Source of the DNA: Hydrogenophaga sp. | GTDB lineage: Bacteria; Pseudomonadota; Gammaproteobacteria; Burkholderiales; Burkholderiaceae_C | Assembly (NCBI RefSeq): GCF_018780385.1 | Contig: NZ_JADMJO010000003.1 | Span: forward strand, 248,001 to 312,000 | Length of the DNA stretch: 64,000 nt | Reading direction: 5' to 3' | Shown here: in pieces, positions 1 to 8,283 of the stretch | Position numbering within the stretch: position 1 is the stretch's first letter | Layout: each line of letters begins with the position of its first letter | The notes under the pieces: generated by a model | What the model was told of the DNA's origin: nothing | Seen by the model: only the letters and a program-made list of their open reading frames with translations | Database searches by the model: none | Made by a program: the position numbers and the translations under genes

Positions 1-1301
1 GCGACATGGGCTACGGCCACGAACTCTCGGGCGCGGCCATCAACAAAGCCATGGCGGCCTACACGCACCATGGCCGGCTGGACGAAGACGCGCTCTATGA
101 GCACCTCCAACTGTGGGATCTGAGCAAACCCGTCAACCACGGCACACACGTGATGAGCCAGGCCTGCGGCTCGGGCAACCTGCTGCAACCCCGGGACGAC
201 GAGGCCAGCCGCTGCGACCTGATCGCGGTGCAGCTGGACTGGTCCAACGTGCTCGATACGTCAGGAGGCGCGATGAACGTGAGCGTGCTCGATGCACTCA
301 TGTACATCCTGGCGCGCTGCACGCCCCAAGCTCAACTGGTGGTGAACATCAGCTGGGGCACGCTGGCAGGCCCACACGACGGCAGCTCCATCCTGGAGGC
401 TGCGATGGACCAGCTGATCGATCTGTACGGGGGACGTCTGCAGGTAACGGTGCCCGCGGGCAACGCCTACCAGAGCCGCACCCACGCCAACGACACGCTT
501 GCACCGGGCGCATCGGTGCCCTTGCACTGGCGCGTGCAACCCGACGACCGCACGCAGAGTTTTCTGGAGATCTGGCTGCCCGACGATGCGCAAGGTGTCG
601 AGATCAGCGTGACGCCACCCGGCCATGCGCAAGCCTTGCCACCGCTGCGCAAAGGAGAGTCGGGTCTGTGGCTGGGCGCCGACGGCCTGCCGATGTGCGG
701 CCTGATCTTTCCGAACGACTCGGCGTTGGGCATCGGTAGCACCTGCGCCCTGCTGGCGCTGGCGCCCACCTTCAGCCGCTACCCCAAAACGGTCATCGCA
801 CCGTTTGGCTCATGGCAAGTGACGCTGACCAACACCGGCGCCGAGCCCGTGGTGTTCGACGCCTATGTGGAGCGGGACGACGTTGCGCTGGGTCAGGACA
901 CCGGCGCGCGGCAGTCCTACTTTGAAGACGCGTGGTACGACACCAGCGGCAACATCGGCAGCTTCGTGGACCACCCGAACAACCCCACGCCCATCCGGCG
1001 CAGCGGCACCTTCAACAGCCTGTCGACCGGGCAGAACACGGTGAGCGTGGGCGGCCTTCGCCGGCACGCATCGCCCAGCGGGCACTTCGCGCTGTACTCC
1101 CCGCGCAAACCCGACCCGGACGCCAGCCGACCACAACGCCCCGGCGTGAAGAATGTGCCCGACACGCTGGCCGTGAGCGACGACAACCCCGCCCTGTGGG
1201 GTGTGCTGGGCGCGGGCAGTCTGAGCGGGAGCGTGGTGAGGCTGGCGGGCACCAGTTCGGCCGCGCCGCTGGAGGCACGACGCCTGATCAACCTGCCCTG
1301 A
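1..1301 (+). CDS. Subtilisin-like S8 serine peptidase, 3' part (5' end outside window)
   Basis: The reading frame is already open at the window edge (first full codon at base 3), so the N-terminus and the Asp of the catalytic triad lie upstream. Numbering from the first visible Met (base 6), the His motif NHGTHV has its catalytic His at about residue 45. The oxyanion-hole motif PAGN has its Asn at about 153, and the Ser motif GTSSAAP has Ser at about 417. About 260 residues separate Asn and Ser, far more than in a compact subtilisin, so an inserted domain (roughly 160-390) is present. It resembles the accessory beta domain of large S8 peptidases. The protein ends about 15 residues after the Ser motif, so there is no C-terminal autotransporter or anchor. 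Substrate and secretion route cannot be judged without the N-terminus. The next gene is convergent and only 3 bases away. Confidence 0.85.
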   Translation, partial: DMGYGHELSGAAINKAMAAYTHHGRLDEDALYEHLQLWDLSKPVNHGTHVMSQACGSGNLLQPRDDEASRCDLIAVQLDWSNVLDTSGGAMNVSVLDALMYILARCTPQAQLVVNISWGTLAGPHDGSSILEAAMDQLIDLYGGRLQVTVPAGNAYQSRTHANDTLAPGASVPLHWRVQPDDRTQSFLEIWLPDDAQGVEISVTPPGHAQALPPLRKGESGLWLGADGLPMCGLIFPNDSALGIGSTCALLALAPTFSRYPKTVIAPFGSWQVTLTNTGAEPVVFDAYVERDDVALGQDTGARQSYFEDAWYDTSGNIGSFVDHPNNPTPIRRSGTFNSLSTGQNTVSVGGLRRHASPSGHFALYSPRKPDPDASRPQRPGVKNVPDTLAVSDDNPALWGVLGAGSLSGSVVRLAGTSSAAPLEARRLINLP

Positions 1302-1304
1302 CGC

Positions 1305-1955
1305 TCACCAGCGGGCCGGCAGCGTCTTGAGCAGCCAGATCCAGCGCTCGCGCACGGCGATGTAGCCGCCGGTCTCCAGATCCTTGAGCAGGCGGCTCAC
1401 CATCTCGCGTGAGCACGCCAGGTGTTGAGCCATCTGCTGGTGGGTGAGGCGCTCCTTGAGCGCGCGCTCACCCCGCTCGTTGGGTATCTGCGCCAGGGTG
1501 TTGAGCAGCCGGACCAGGCGACCGTACACGTCGATCAGCGCCACACTGCGTGCGCTGTCGGTGGCCAGGCGGGCTCGGCGGATCAGGCGCGCCATGAGTT
1601 CCAGCGCAAATTCGGGGTGTTCGGCGATGTAGGCCAACAAGGTGGTGCGGCTCACCACCGCACAGGTGCTGGGCTCGGCGGCTTCCACGTTGGCCGAGCG
1701 GGGCCCGCCATCCAGCGACATCTCGCCCACGTACTCCAGCGGACCGTAGAGGCCCAACGTGAGTTCGCGCCCGTTGTTGTCCGACAGAAACGCCCGCAGG
1801 CGGCCCTGCAGCACGATGTACAGCGTGTCGCCAGTCTCGCCTTCCTGGATCAGCAGGGTGCCGCGCCGATAGCGGCGCTGCACGCCCTGCGCGGCCAGCG
1901 CTTCAATGTGTTGGTTGGGATGGGCAAATACAGAGGCGGAAGGTATGACTGGCAT
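1305..1955 (-). CDS. Crp/Fnr-family transcriptional regulator
   Basis: This 216-residue protein has the family's usual length. An N-terminal cyclic-nucleotide-binding-like beta roll (about 20-130, with the typical GE.GD.LY and GE.S turns) is followed by a dimerisation helix. A C-terminal winged helix-turn-helix (about 168-205; LTHQQMAQHLACSREMVSRL) follows. No N-terminal cysteine cluster is present, so it is not a classical oxygen-sensing Fnr. It lies 6 bases downstream of the LuxR-type gene on the same strand and is probably cotranscribed with it. The ATG has no strong ribosome-binding site, which fits translational coupling. The ligand and targets are unknown. Confidence 0.85.
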   Translation of the reverse strand: MPVIPSASVFAHPNQHIEALAAQGVQRRYRRGTLLIQEGETGDTLYIVLQGRLRAFLSDNNGRELTLGLYGPLEYVGEMSLDGGPRSANVEAAEPSTCAVVSRTTLLAYIAEHPEFALELMARLIRRARLATDSARSVALIDVYGRLVRLLNTLAQIPNERGERALKERLTHQQMAQHLACSREMVSRLLKDLETGGYIAVRERWIWLLKTLPARW

Positions 1956-1961
1956 CCATGC

Positions 1962-2657
1962 TCACGGGTGGATTGACTCCGCGGCATTGTGGGGCATGGG
2001 CATCACGATGCGCAAGGCGGGCACCACCGGCGGCAGGCTGTTGATGCGCTGCAGCAGCCGGCGGATGCTGGCCGAGCCCGCCTTCTCGCGCAACGTTTTG
2101 ATCTGGCTGCGGATGGTGGACGAGGCCACACCGTGCTCGGACGCGATCTCCGGGATCTCCAGGCCACGGCACAAACCCATGAGCACCGCTTCTTCACTCG
2201 GGCTCAGCCCAATGGTGCGGGCAAACATGCGCACCGCCAGGTTGTCGCAGGTGCTCTGGCGCGAAAGCATCACCAGCACGCTGGGCGGGTCGGCTTCGAG
2301 CGGGTGGCTCAGGGGGGTGAAGGTCATGGCCAGCTCGCGCTCGCCCTTGTTGAGCAGCGCCAGTCGGCGCTGGCCGCGAAACGCCGCCTCCATGGCCAGT
2401 TGCAACTGCGCGGTGAACTCGGCATTGCTGCCCAGCAGCATGTTGCCGTACGACATGAGCATGCGTCCGCTGGCGAGTTCGTGGCGCGCCAGGTGGTTGG
2501 CGTGCAGGATCGTTCCCTGTGCATCGACGATCAGCATGCCGTAGTCGACTTCGTCGAGCACGCGCAGCAGGTGTGCCCGCCCCATGGATGGCTGACTTGG
2601 CCCCCCGCCCAGTTCGTGAACCTCGGGTAGCTTGGTTGCACCGGTTACTTGCCACAT
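1962..2657 (-). CDS. LuxR-type HTH transcriptional regulator with PAS-like sensor region
   Basis: The start is set at the ATG at 2657 because GGGAGAG lies just upstream of it. An upstream in-frame extension exists but lacks such a site. The product has 231 residues. A PAS-like N-terminal region (about 25-130, containing VDYGMLIVDAQGTILHAN) precedes a LuxR-type HTH at about 155-205 (LSPSEEAVLMGLCRGLEIPEIA). The architecture, PAS plus LuxR HTH with no receiver domain, suggests direct sensing of a small molecule (inference). It forms a two-gene unit with the Crp/Fnr gene that follows. Its relation to the neighbouring thiamine-diphosphate enzyme gene is unproven. That gene is transcribed in the same direction from upstream. 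Confidence 0.82.
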   Translation of the reverse strand: MWQVTGATKLPEVHELGGGPSQPSMGRAHLLRVLDEVDYGMLIVDAQGTILHANHLARHELASGRMLMSYGNMLLGSNAEFTAQLQLAMEAAFRGQRRLALLNKGERELAMTFTPLSHPLEADPPSVLVMLSRQSTCDNLAVRMFARTIGLSPSEEAVLMGLCRGLEIPEIASEHGVASSTIRSQIKTLREKAGSASIRRLLQRINSLPPVVPALRIVMPMPHNAAESIHP

Positions 2658-2780
2658 GGCCACTCTCCCTTTGATTGGATAAGACCAGTCTAGGCAGGCA
2701 GTGCGCTCAGAGGGTGTATGGAAGTGCCGGGGTCTTTGTGATGTATTCACCAAACAGCCATGCGGCCGGGAGCGTGGAGG

Positions 2781-4481
2781 TCAACCGGGCGACTGCGCGC
2801 GCGCCCGGATGGCCGTGAGCGTGCCCCGTGTCGTGATCACATCCACATCGATCATCACCTCGATCACGCTGCCGCCCGGTGCGGCCAAGGCGCGCTGCAG
2901 CGCGGGCTCGAACTCGGCCGTGTGCGTGATGCGCTCGGCCGCATAGCCATAGGCGCGGGCCAGTGCGCAGAAGTCGGGGTTGGACAAGGCCGAGCCGCTG
3001 ACGTTGGCCGGGTAGTCACGTTCCTGGTGCATGCGGATGGTGCCGAAGCTGCCGTTGTTGAGCAACAGCACGATGCTCTTCGCGCGGTGCTGCACGGCGG
3101 TGGCCAGCTCCTGGCCGTTCATGAGGAAGTCGCCGTCGCCCGCGATGGTGAACGCGGTGCGCCCGGTGAGGATGGCCGCGCCGATGCCGGCCGGCACGCC
3201 ATAGCCCATGGCACCGTTGGTGGGCGCGAGCTGTGTCTTGTGGCCCTTCACCAGCCCGTGGTAACGGAAGAAGCGGTGCAGCCAGCTGGCGAAGTTGCCG
3301 GCGCCATTGGTCAACACGGCGTCTGCTGGCAGATGCTTTTGCAGCGAGTGCACGATGGCGGGCATGTCGATGGTGCCGGGCAAGGTGATGCCACCATTGG
3401 ACGGATCGATGTTGGCCAGGTAGTCAGCGTTGCAGGCCTGCGACCAATCACTCCAGGGCACGGTCGGCGGCGCGGTGAGCACTTCCAGGCTGCGCGCGGC
3501 CGCGTTCATGGTGGCGTTGATCGCCAGCGTGGGCTGGTAGACGCGGCCCAGCTCTTCGGCACTGGCGTGGATGTGCACCAGCTTCTGCTTGGGCACCGGC
3601 GCCTCGATCAGCGTGTAACCCCCGGTGGTGGCTTCGCCCAGGCGCGGGCCAATGGCGATCAGCAGGTCGCTCTCGCGCACGCGCGCCGCCAGTGCCGGGT
3701 TGATGCCCAACCCCACGTCGCCCGCGTACAGCGCGTGGTGGTTGTCGAAGGTGTCCTGGAAACGGAAGGCATTGGCCACCGGCAGTTGCCAGTTCTCGGC
3801 GAAGCGCTGCAGCGCGGCGGCGGACTGCGGCGTCCAGCCGCCACCACCGGCAATCACCAGCGGCCGCTCGCTCGCCAGCAACAGCGTGCGCAGCTCGCGC
3901 AGCGCGCCCGGGTCGCTCCAGGCCTGCACCGGCTCCACGCGCGGCAAGGGCTGCGCGTACACCGTTTGCGTGAGCATGTCTTCGGGCAGCACCAGCACCA
4001 CAGGGCCGGGCCGGCCGTTCATGGCCGTGGCAAAGGCGCGCGCCACGTACTCGGGAATGCGGCGCGCGTCGTCGATGCGTTCCACGCGTTTGGCCATGCC
4101 CTTGGTGGACGGGCCGAAGAACGATGCGTAATCGACCTCCTGAAAAGCCTCGCGGTCGCGCGCATCGCTCGCCACATCGCCCACGAAGAGCACCATGGGG
4201 GTGGAATCCTGGAACGCGGTGTGCAGACCGATGGAGGCGTTGGTGGCGCCAGGGCCGCGCGTCACGAAACACACGCCGGGGCGGCCAGTGAGCTTGCCCT
4301 GCGCTTCGGCCATGAAAGCGGCTCCGCCTTCCTGCCGGTTGGTGATGAAGCGGATACGCTCGGCGTGGGCATGAAAGCCATCGAGCACGGCGAGGTAACT
4401 TTCCCCGGGGACACCGAAGGCGTGGGTCACGCCCTGGGCAATCAGGCATTCAACGAGCAGATGGCCGGCTATGCTGGGCAT
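2781..4481 (-). CDS. Thiamine-diphosphate-dependent enzyme, acetolactate synthase-like
   Basis: The 566-residue protein shows the three domains of the acetohydroxyacid synthase/benzoylformate decarboxylase superfamily. The N-terminal PYR domain carries the cofactor-activating Glu (E51 in NRQEGGAAFMAEA). A central domain (about 190-340) follows. The C-terminal PP domain has the Mg/ThDP motif GDG (448-450) and NN (475-476). Substrate is not decidable. A catabolic 2-oxo-acid decarboxylase or carboligase is plausible because the gene is divergent from a TetR regulator and a TTT transporter locus, and no small regulatory subunit (ilvH) is adjacent. The 38-base intergenic region to the TetR gene contains one of four shared palindromes, so expression probably depends on that repressor (inference). 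Confidence 0.88.
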   Translation of the reverse strand: MPSIAGHLLVECLIAQGVTHAFGVPGESYLAVLDGFHAHAERIRFITNRQEGGAAFMAEAQGKLTGRPGVCFVTRGPGATNASIGLHTAFQDSTPMVLFVGDVASDARDREAFQEVDYASFFGPSTKGMAKRVERIDDARRIPEYVARAFATAMNGRPGPVVLVLPEDMLTQTVYAQPLPRVEPVQAWSDPGALRELRTLLLASERPLVIAGGGGWTPQSAAALQRFAENWQLPVANAFRFQDTFDNHHALYAGDVGLGINPALAARVRESDLLIAIGPRLGEATTGGYTLIEAPVPKQKLVHIHASAEELGRVYQPTLAINATMNAAARSLEVLTAPPTVPWSDWSQACNADYLANIDPSNGGITLPGTIDMPAIVHSLQKHLPADAVLTNGAGNFASWLHRFFRYHGLVKGHKTQLAPTNGAMGYGVPAGIGAAILTGRTAFTIAGDGDFLMNGQELATAVQHRAKSIVLLLNNGSFGTIRMHQERDYPANVSGSALSNPDFCALARAYGYAAERITHTAEFEPALQRALAAPGGSVIEVMIDVDVITTRGTLTAIRARAQSPG

Positions 4482-4493
4482 GGATTGACTTTA

Positions 4494-4509
4494 TTAACCA
4501 ATTGGGGAA
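4494..4509. promoter_or_regulatory. Putative TetR operator O1 (shared palindrome)
   Basis: TTAACC-AATT-GGGGAA lies in the 38-base gap between the divergent TPP-enzyme and TetR genes. It matches the three other palindromes of this locus (TTMACY-N4-GGKGAA). It overlaps the spacer and start of the -10 of a weak TetR promoter reading right (TTGACT 4485-4490, 17 bp, AATTAT 4508-4513), so autoregulation is expected. The operator assignment is inferred from the four-site match. Confidence 0.6.
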
Positions 4510-4519
4510 TTATTCCAGC

Positions 4520-5170
4520 ATGAGCACCACACCCACACCGGTTGCAGAAGAGCGCCTGAGAGACGCCGACCGGTCGCAGAATACCATTCTGAATGCGGCA
4601 CGCGACGAGTTCTCGGAGCATGGGCTGGGCGGTGCGCGCATGGACCGCATCGCCGAGCGCGCGGGTCTGAACAAGCGCCTGATCTACTACTACTTCGAGG
4701 ACAAGGAGAAGCTGTTCCAGGCGGTGCTGGAGCAGGCCTACCGACAGATTCGCGAGGAGGAACGCCAGCTCAACCTGCTGCACCTCAAACCCGAAACCGC
4801 ATTGCGCCGGCTGGTGGAGTTCACCTGGAACTATTACCTTGAGCATCCCGAATTTCTCACCCTGCTCAACAGCGCCAACCTGCATCGCGCGCGGCATCTC
4901 GAACAATCGGACCGGGCGCGCCAGCTCAACTCGCCGCTGATCGCCACGCTGGGCGAAATCCTGGAGCGCGGCCGCGCGGACGGCACGTTTCGTGGCGGGG
5001 TCGATCCGCTGCAGCTCTATGTGTCGATCGCCGGCCTCTCGTACTTCTACCTGTCGAACAACCACACGCTGTCGGCCATTTTCGGACGCGATCTCATGAC
5101 GCCCAAGGCGCACAGCGAAAGGCTCTCCCACATGTGCGACGTGATCCTAGGGTATGTCCTGATGAACTGA
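4520..5170 (+). CDS. TetR-family transcriptional regulator, likely repressor of the catabolic locus
   Basis: The product has 216 residues from the ATG at 4520. An upstream TTG at 4502 is in frame but lies inside the operator, so it is rejected. The N-terminal TetR HTH is about residues 20-65, including GGARMDRIAERAGLNKRLIYYYFEDKE with its usual YYYF signature. An all-helical ligand-binding domain (about 80-210) resembles the RutR/YcdC-type C-terminal family. It is divergent from the thiamine-diphosphate enzyme and directly upstream of the TTT transporter operon. Matching palindromes at 4494, 5212, 10466 and 10583 are the likely binding sites, giving a local regulon of about eleven genes including its own. 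The inducer is unknown and is presumably the transported acid or a catabolite. Confidence 0.9.
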   Translation: MSTTPTPVAEERLRDADRSQNTILNAARDEFSEHGLGGARMDRIAERAGLNKRLIYYYFEDKEKLFQAVLEQAYRQIREEERQLNLLHLKPETALRRLVEFTWNYYLEHPEFLTLLNSANLHRARHLEQSDRARQLNSPLIATLGEILERGRADGTFRGGVDPLQLYVSIAGLSYFYLSNNHTLSAIFGRDLMTPKAHSERLSHMCDVILGYVLMN

Positions 5171-5183
5171 GCAGGTTTGCGGC

Positions 5184-5212
5184 TTGACGTCGGGCAGGTG
5201 GATTTTTAGTAT
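5184..5212 (+). promoter_or_regulatory. Sigma-70 promoter of the tctC-tctB-tctA operon
   Basis: TTGACG (5184-5189), a 17-base spacer and TAGTAT (5207-5212) lie 36 bases before the tctC start. The predicted transcription start falls inside operator O2 (5212-5227), the classic arrangement for steric repression. Confidence 0.6.
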
Positions 5213-5227
5213 TAACCGCCCGGTGAA
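5212..5227. promoter_or_regulatory. Putative TetR operator O2
   Basis: TTAACC-GCCC-GGTGAA overlaps the end of the -10 hexamer and the start point of the TTT transporter operon. It has the same half-sites and 4-base spacing as O1, O3 and O4, and is followed by TTAA as in O4. Confidence 0.65.
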
Positions 5228-5247
5228 TTAAATCCAGGAGACCTTGC

Positions 5248-6252
5248 ATGACACCCGTTCGCGTCCGCCAACTGCTCATCACCTCCCTGCTCGCTGCGGC
5301 CTCGGCCAGCGCGATGGCCCAATGGAAGCCCGACCGACCGATCACGTTGATCGTGCCCTGGGCGCCGGGCGGCTCCACAGACCAGGTGACGCGCGTGACC
5401 GCGGCCGAACTCGAGAAGCACCTCGGCCAGAAGATCGTGATCATGAACCAGCCCGGCGCTTCGGGCTCGGTGGGCACCAAGAACGCGATGGCGGCACCGG
5501 CCGACGGCTACACATGGACGGCCGGCGGCGCCAAGGACCTCGGCACCTACAAGGTGCTGGGCATGCTCGACACCTCGGCCAGCGACTGGAACCTGTACCT
5601 CAACGTGGCCCACATCGCGGTGGTCGGCGTCAACGCCGACACGCCGTACAAGACCATGACCGAACTGCTTGCGGCCATGAAGGCCAACCCCGGTTCGGTC
5701 TCGGTGGCCACCGCGGGCGTGAACTCCAGCGGCCACTCGGCCATTGAAGCCATCGCGCGCGTGGCCGGTGTCACCTACAAACACGTCACCTATGACGGTG
5801 GCGCGCCCGCCGCCGTGGCCGCCGCTTCTGGCGAAACGCAAGTCACCACGCAGCTCGCGGCCGAACAGACCGACATGATCCGTGCCAAGAAGATTCGCCC
5901 CTTGGCGGTGGTGGGCGACAAGTCGATCGAGATCGAGGGCTACGGCACCATCCCGCCGCTGTCGCAGTTCATTCCCGGTTTCAAGGACCCGATCAACTAC
6001 TTCGGCATCTTCGTGCCCAAGGGCGCGCCGCCCGAAGTGAAGCAGACGCTCGACAAGATCTGGGCCACCGAGATGGTCAAGAGCGATGCGCTGAAGAAGT
6101 ACGCGCAATCGCGCGGCGCCATGTTCGCGCCGATGGCGGGTGAAGAAGCACAGAAGGCGGTGTTCCCGGCCATCCAGTCCTACGCCTGGACGCAGCAGGC
6201 AGCCGGCAAGGCCAAGGTGTCGCCGGACACCGTGGGCATTCCCAAGCCCTGA
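5248..6252 (+). CDS. tctC: TTT transporter periplasmic solute-binding protein (TctC/Bug family)
   Basis: The 334-residue protein begins with a cleavable signal peptide (hydrophobic core about 9-20, probable cleavage after AMA). The mature start reads WKPDRPITLIVPWAPGGSTD, the conserved Bug-family opening. Typical size is 320-330 residues. In this family the two lobes close over a carboxylated ligand held through water molecules. The gene is first in the operon, 36 bases after a good promoter with an overlapping palindrome, and AGGAGA precedes the ATG. tctB and tctA follow directly, so this is the dedicated binding protein of a complete transporter. The ligand cannot be predicted from sequence. 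The neighbouring enzymes suggest an aldonic, aldaric or other hydroxy acid. Confidence 0.92.
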   Translation: MTPVRVRQLLITSLLAAASASAMAQWKPDRPITLIVPWAPGGSTDQVTRVTAAELEKHLGQKIVIMNQPGASGSVGTKNAMAAPADGYTWTAGGAKDLGTYKVLGMLDTSASDWNLYLNVAHIAVVGVNADTPYKTMTELLAAMKANPGSVSVATAGVNSSGHSAIEAIARVAGVTYKHVTYDGGAPAAVAAASGETQVTTQLAAEQTDMIRAKKIRPLAVVGDKSIEIEGYGTIPPLSQFIPGFKDPINYFGIFVPKGAPPEVKQTLDKIWATEMVKSDALKKYAQSRGAMFAPMAGEEAQKAVFPAIQSYAWTQQAAGKAKVSPDTVGIPKP

Positions 6253-6273
6253 TCCACACACACGGAACACCGC

Positions 6274-6762
6274 ATGACCGAGGGTGGAACATCCGCCCGC
6301 TCCGACCTCTGGGGCGGTGCGGGCTGGGCGGGCTTTGGCCTGCTGATCGTGGTGCTGGCGTGGCGCATGGAGCGCTTCGAGTCCATGGGCGCCGAGCTCT
6401 ACACCATGCCGGGTTTCGTGCCGGGCATGTTGGGCGGTGTGCTGCTGTTGCTGGGCACCGTGCTGATGCTGCGCAGCTGGCACCGCAGCCGCCAGCAGAC
6501 CGGCACTCCAGCGACCGAGCCTCTGTTCAACCGCCGCATCGGCCTCATGCTGGCGCTCTCGCTGGCCTACGCCGCCGGCTTGATCGGCCGCGTGCCCTTC
6601 TGGCTTGCCACTGCGGTGTACGTCGCTGTCTTCGTCGCGCTGTTCGCTCCACCCGAGCAGTCCGCGGTGCGCCGCCTCACCGTGTCCCTGCTCGCCGGTG
6701 TGCTCACCTCGGCGATCGTCACCTTCGTGTTCCAGCAGATCTTCCTCGTCCGTCTCCCCTGA
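6274..6762 (+). CDS. tctB: TTT transporter small membrane subunit TctB
   Basis: The product has 162 residues and four predicted hydrophobic helices (about 13-30, 45-65, 85-105 and 110-155, the last long enough to be split). Length and topology are typical of TctB, the poorly conserved small membrane partner of TctA. It starts 21 bases after tctC and ends 21 bases before tctA, so identity rests strongly on operon position. Confidence 0.88.
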   Translation: MTEGGTSARSDLWGGAGWAGFGLLIVVLAWRMERFESMGAELYTMPGFVPGMLGGVLLLLGTVLMLRSWHRSRQQTGTPATEPLFNRRIGLMLALSLAYAAGLIGRVPFWLATAVYVAVFVALFAPPEQSAVRRLTVSLLAGVLTSAIVTFVFQQIFLVRLP

Positions 6763-6783
6763 GCACTCTCACCCCACGCCGCC

Positions 6784-8283
6784 ATGTTTGAAGGACTGAT
6801 CCTCTTCGGTGAATCGATCGTGCGCTTCAGCACGCCCGAGGCCATCGCCTACGCCCTGCTCGCCTCGTTGGTGGGCGTGATCATGGGTGCCCTGCCCGGC
6901 CTCACCGCCACCATGGCGCTGGCCCTCATGACCACGCTCACGCTCAAGTTGCCGCCCAGCCAGGCGCTGCTGATCCTGATCTGCACTTACGTGGGCTCCA
7001 TCTACGGCGGCTCGCGCTCGGCCATCCTGCTCAACATCCCGGGCACACCTGCGTCGGCTGCGTCCTGCCTGGACGGCTACGCGCTGGCGCGCCAGGGCAT
7101 GGCCGGTCGCGCCATGGGCATCGCCACCACCGGCTCGGTCATGGGCACGCTGATCGGCATGTTCTTCCTGGCCACCTTCACGCCGGTGCTCGGCGGCCTG
7201 GCGCTGAAGTTCGGCGCCTACGAATTCTTCTGGCTCGCCTTCTTCGGCGTGATCATCGCCGGCACGCTCACGGGTGACGATCCGCTCAAGGGCTGGATCG
7301 CGGGCATCGCGGGTCTCTTCGTGGCCACCATCGGTCAGGAACCGCAGTACGGCTTCGAGCGCTTTGCCTTCGGCGTGCGCGACCTGGCCGGCGGCATCCA
7401 GCTGGTGCCCGCGCTGGTGGGCGCCTTCGGTTTCGCCGAGCTGCTCACCGCCATGCGGCAGCGCCAGCTGCCGGTGAAGATCAGCGCGTTCGACACCGTC
7501 ATCCCCAAGCTGCGCGACGTGACCCAGTACTGGCGCACCATCCTGCGCTCGGGCCTCATCGGCACCGGCGTGGGCATCGTGCCCGGTGTGGGCGAGGATG
7601 TGGCGGCCTGGTCGTCGTACGCCGCCGCCAAGCGCGCGAGCAAGGAGAAGGAAAAGTACGGCAAGGGCTCGGTGGAAGGCCTGATGGCCGCCGAGACCGG
7701 CGACAACGCCTGCGTGCCCGGCGCGATGATCCCGGTGCTCACGCTGGCCATTCCGGGCTCGGCACCCGCCGCCGTGCTGATGGCCGCGATGATCATCCAC
7801 GGCATCAAACCCGGGCCGCTGATCATGGTGGAGAACCCGCAGTTCGTGTACGACGTGGTCGCCATGATGCTGTTCGCCACCATCGGCATCCTGATCTACG
7901 GCCTGGTGCTCACCAAGGCGCTGGTGCAGGTGCTGCGCGTGCCCCAGCACCTGATCGTGCCCATCATCCTGGTGCTGTGCGCGGTCGGCAGCTTCGCCAT
8001 CGCCGGGCGGCTGTTCGATGTCTACGTGATGCTGGCGTTCGGGGTGATCGGCTTTTTCCTGCGCCACTTCGGCTACCCCATGGCGCCGCTGGTGCTGGGC
8101 ATCGTGCTGGGCGACCTGATGGAGAAAAACCTGCGCCGCGCGCTCATCCTCTCCGACGGCAGCCTCGCGCCTTTCTTCACGCGCCCGATCGCCGGCACCG
8201 TGGCCGCGATGATCTTCGCCACCATCGCCTGGAAACTCTGGAGCCTGTACCGACGACCGGTTCACCGCAAGGCCGCGGTATGA
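6784..8283 (+). CDS. tctA: TTT transporter large membrane subunit TctA
   Basis: The 499-residue polytopic inner-membrane protein has the full family length. It carries the hallmark N-terminal motif GALPGLTATMALA (about 37-50) and the repeated inverted-topology counterpart GIVPGVGEDVAAWSSYAAAKR (about 262-282), plus many hydrophobic segments. TctA forms the translocation path for secondary, ion-coupled uptake of the carboxylate delivered by TctC. Its stop overlaps the start of the next gene (ATGA at 8280-8283), tying uptake to the catabolic enzymes. Confidence 0.94.
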   Translation: MFEGLILFGESIVRFSTPEAIAYALLASLVGVIMGALPGLTATMALALMTTLTLKLPPSQALLILICTYVGSIYGGSRSAILLNIPGTPASAASCLDGYALARQGMAGRAMGIATTGSVMGTLIGMFFLATFTPVLGGLALKFGAYEFFWLAFFGVIIAGTLTGDDPLKGWIAGIAGLFVATIGQEPQYGFERFAFGVRDLAGGIQLVPALVGAFGFAELLTAMRQRQLPVKISAFDTVIPKLRDVTQYWRTILRSGLIGTGVGIVPGVGEDVAAWSSYAAAKRASKEKEKYGKGSVEGLMAAETGDNACVPGAMIPVLTLAIPGSAPAAVLMAAMIIHGIKPGPLIMVENPQFVYDVVAMMLFATIGILIYGLVLTKALVQVLRVPQHLIVPIILVLCAVGSFAIAGRLFDVYVMLAFGVIGFFLRHFGYPMAPLVLGIVLGDLMEKNLRRALILSDGSLAPFFTRPIAGTVAAMIFATIAWKLWSLYRRPVHRKAAV

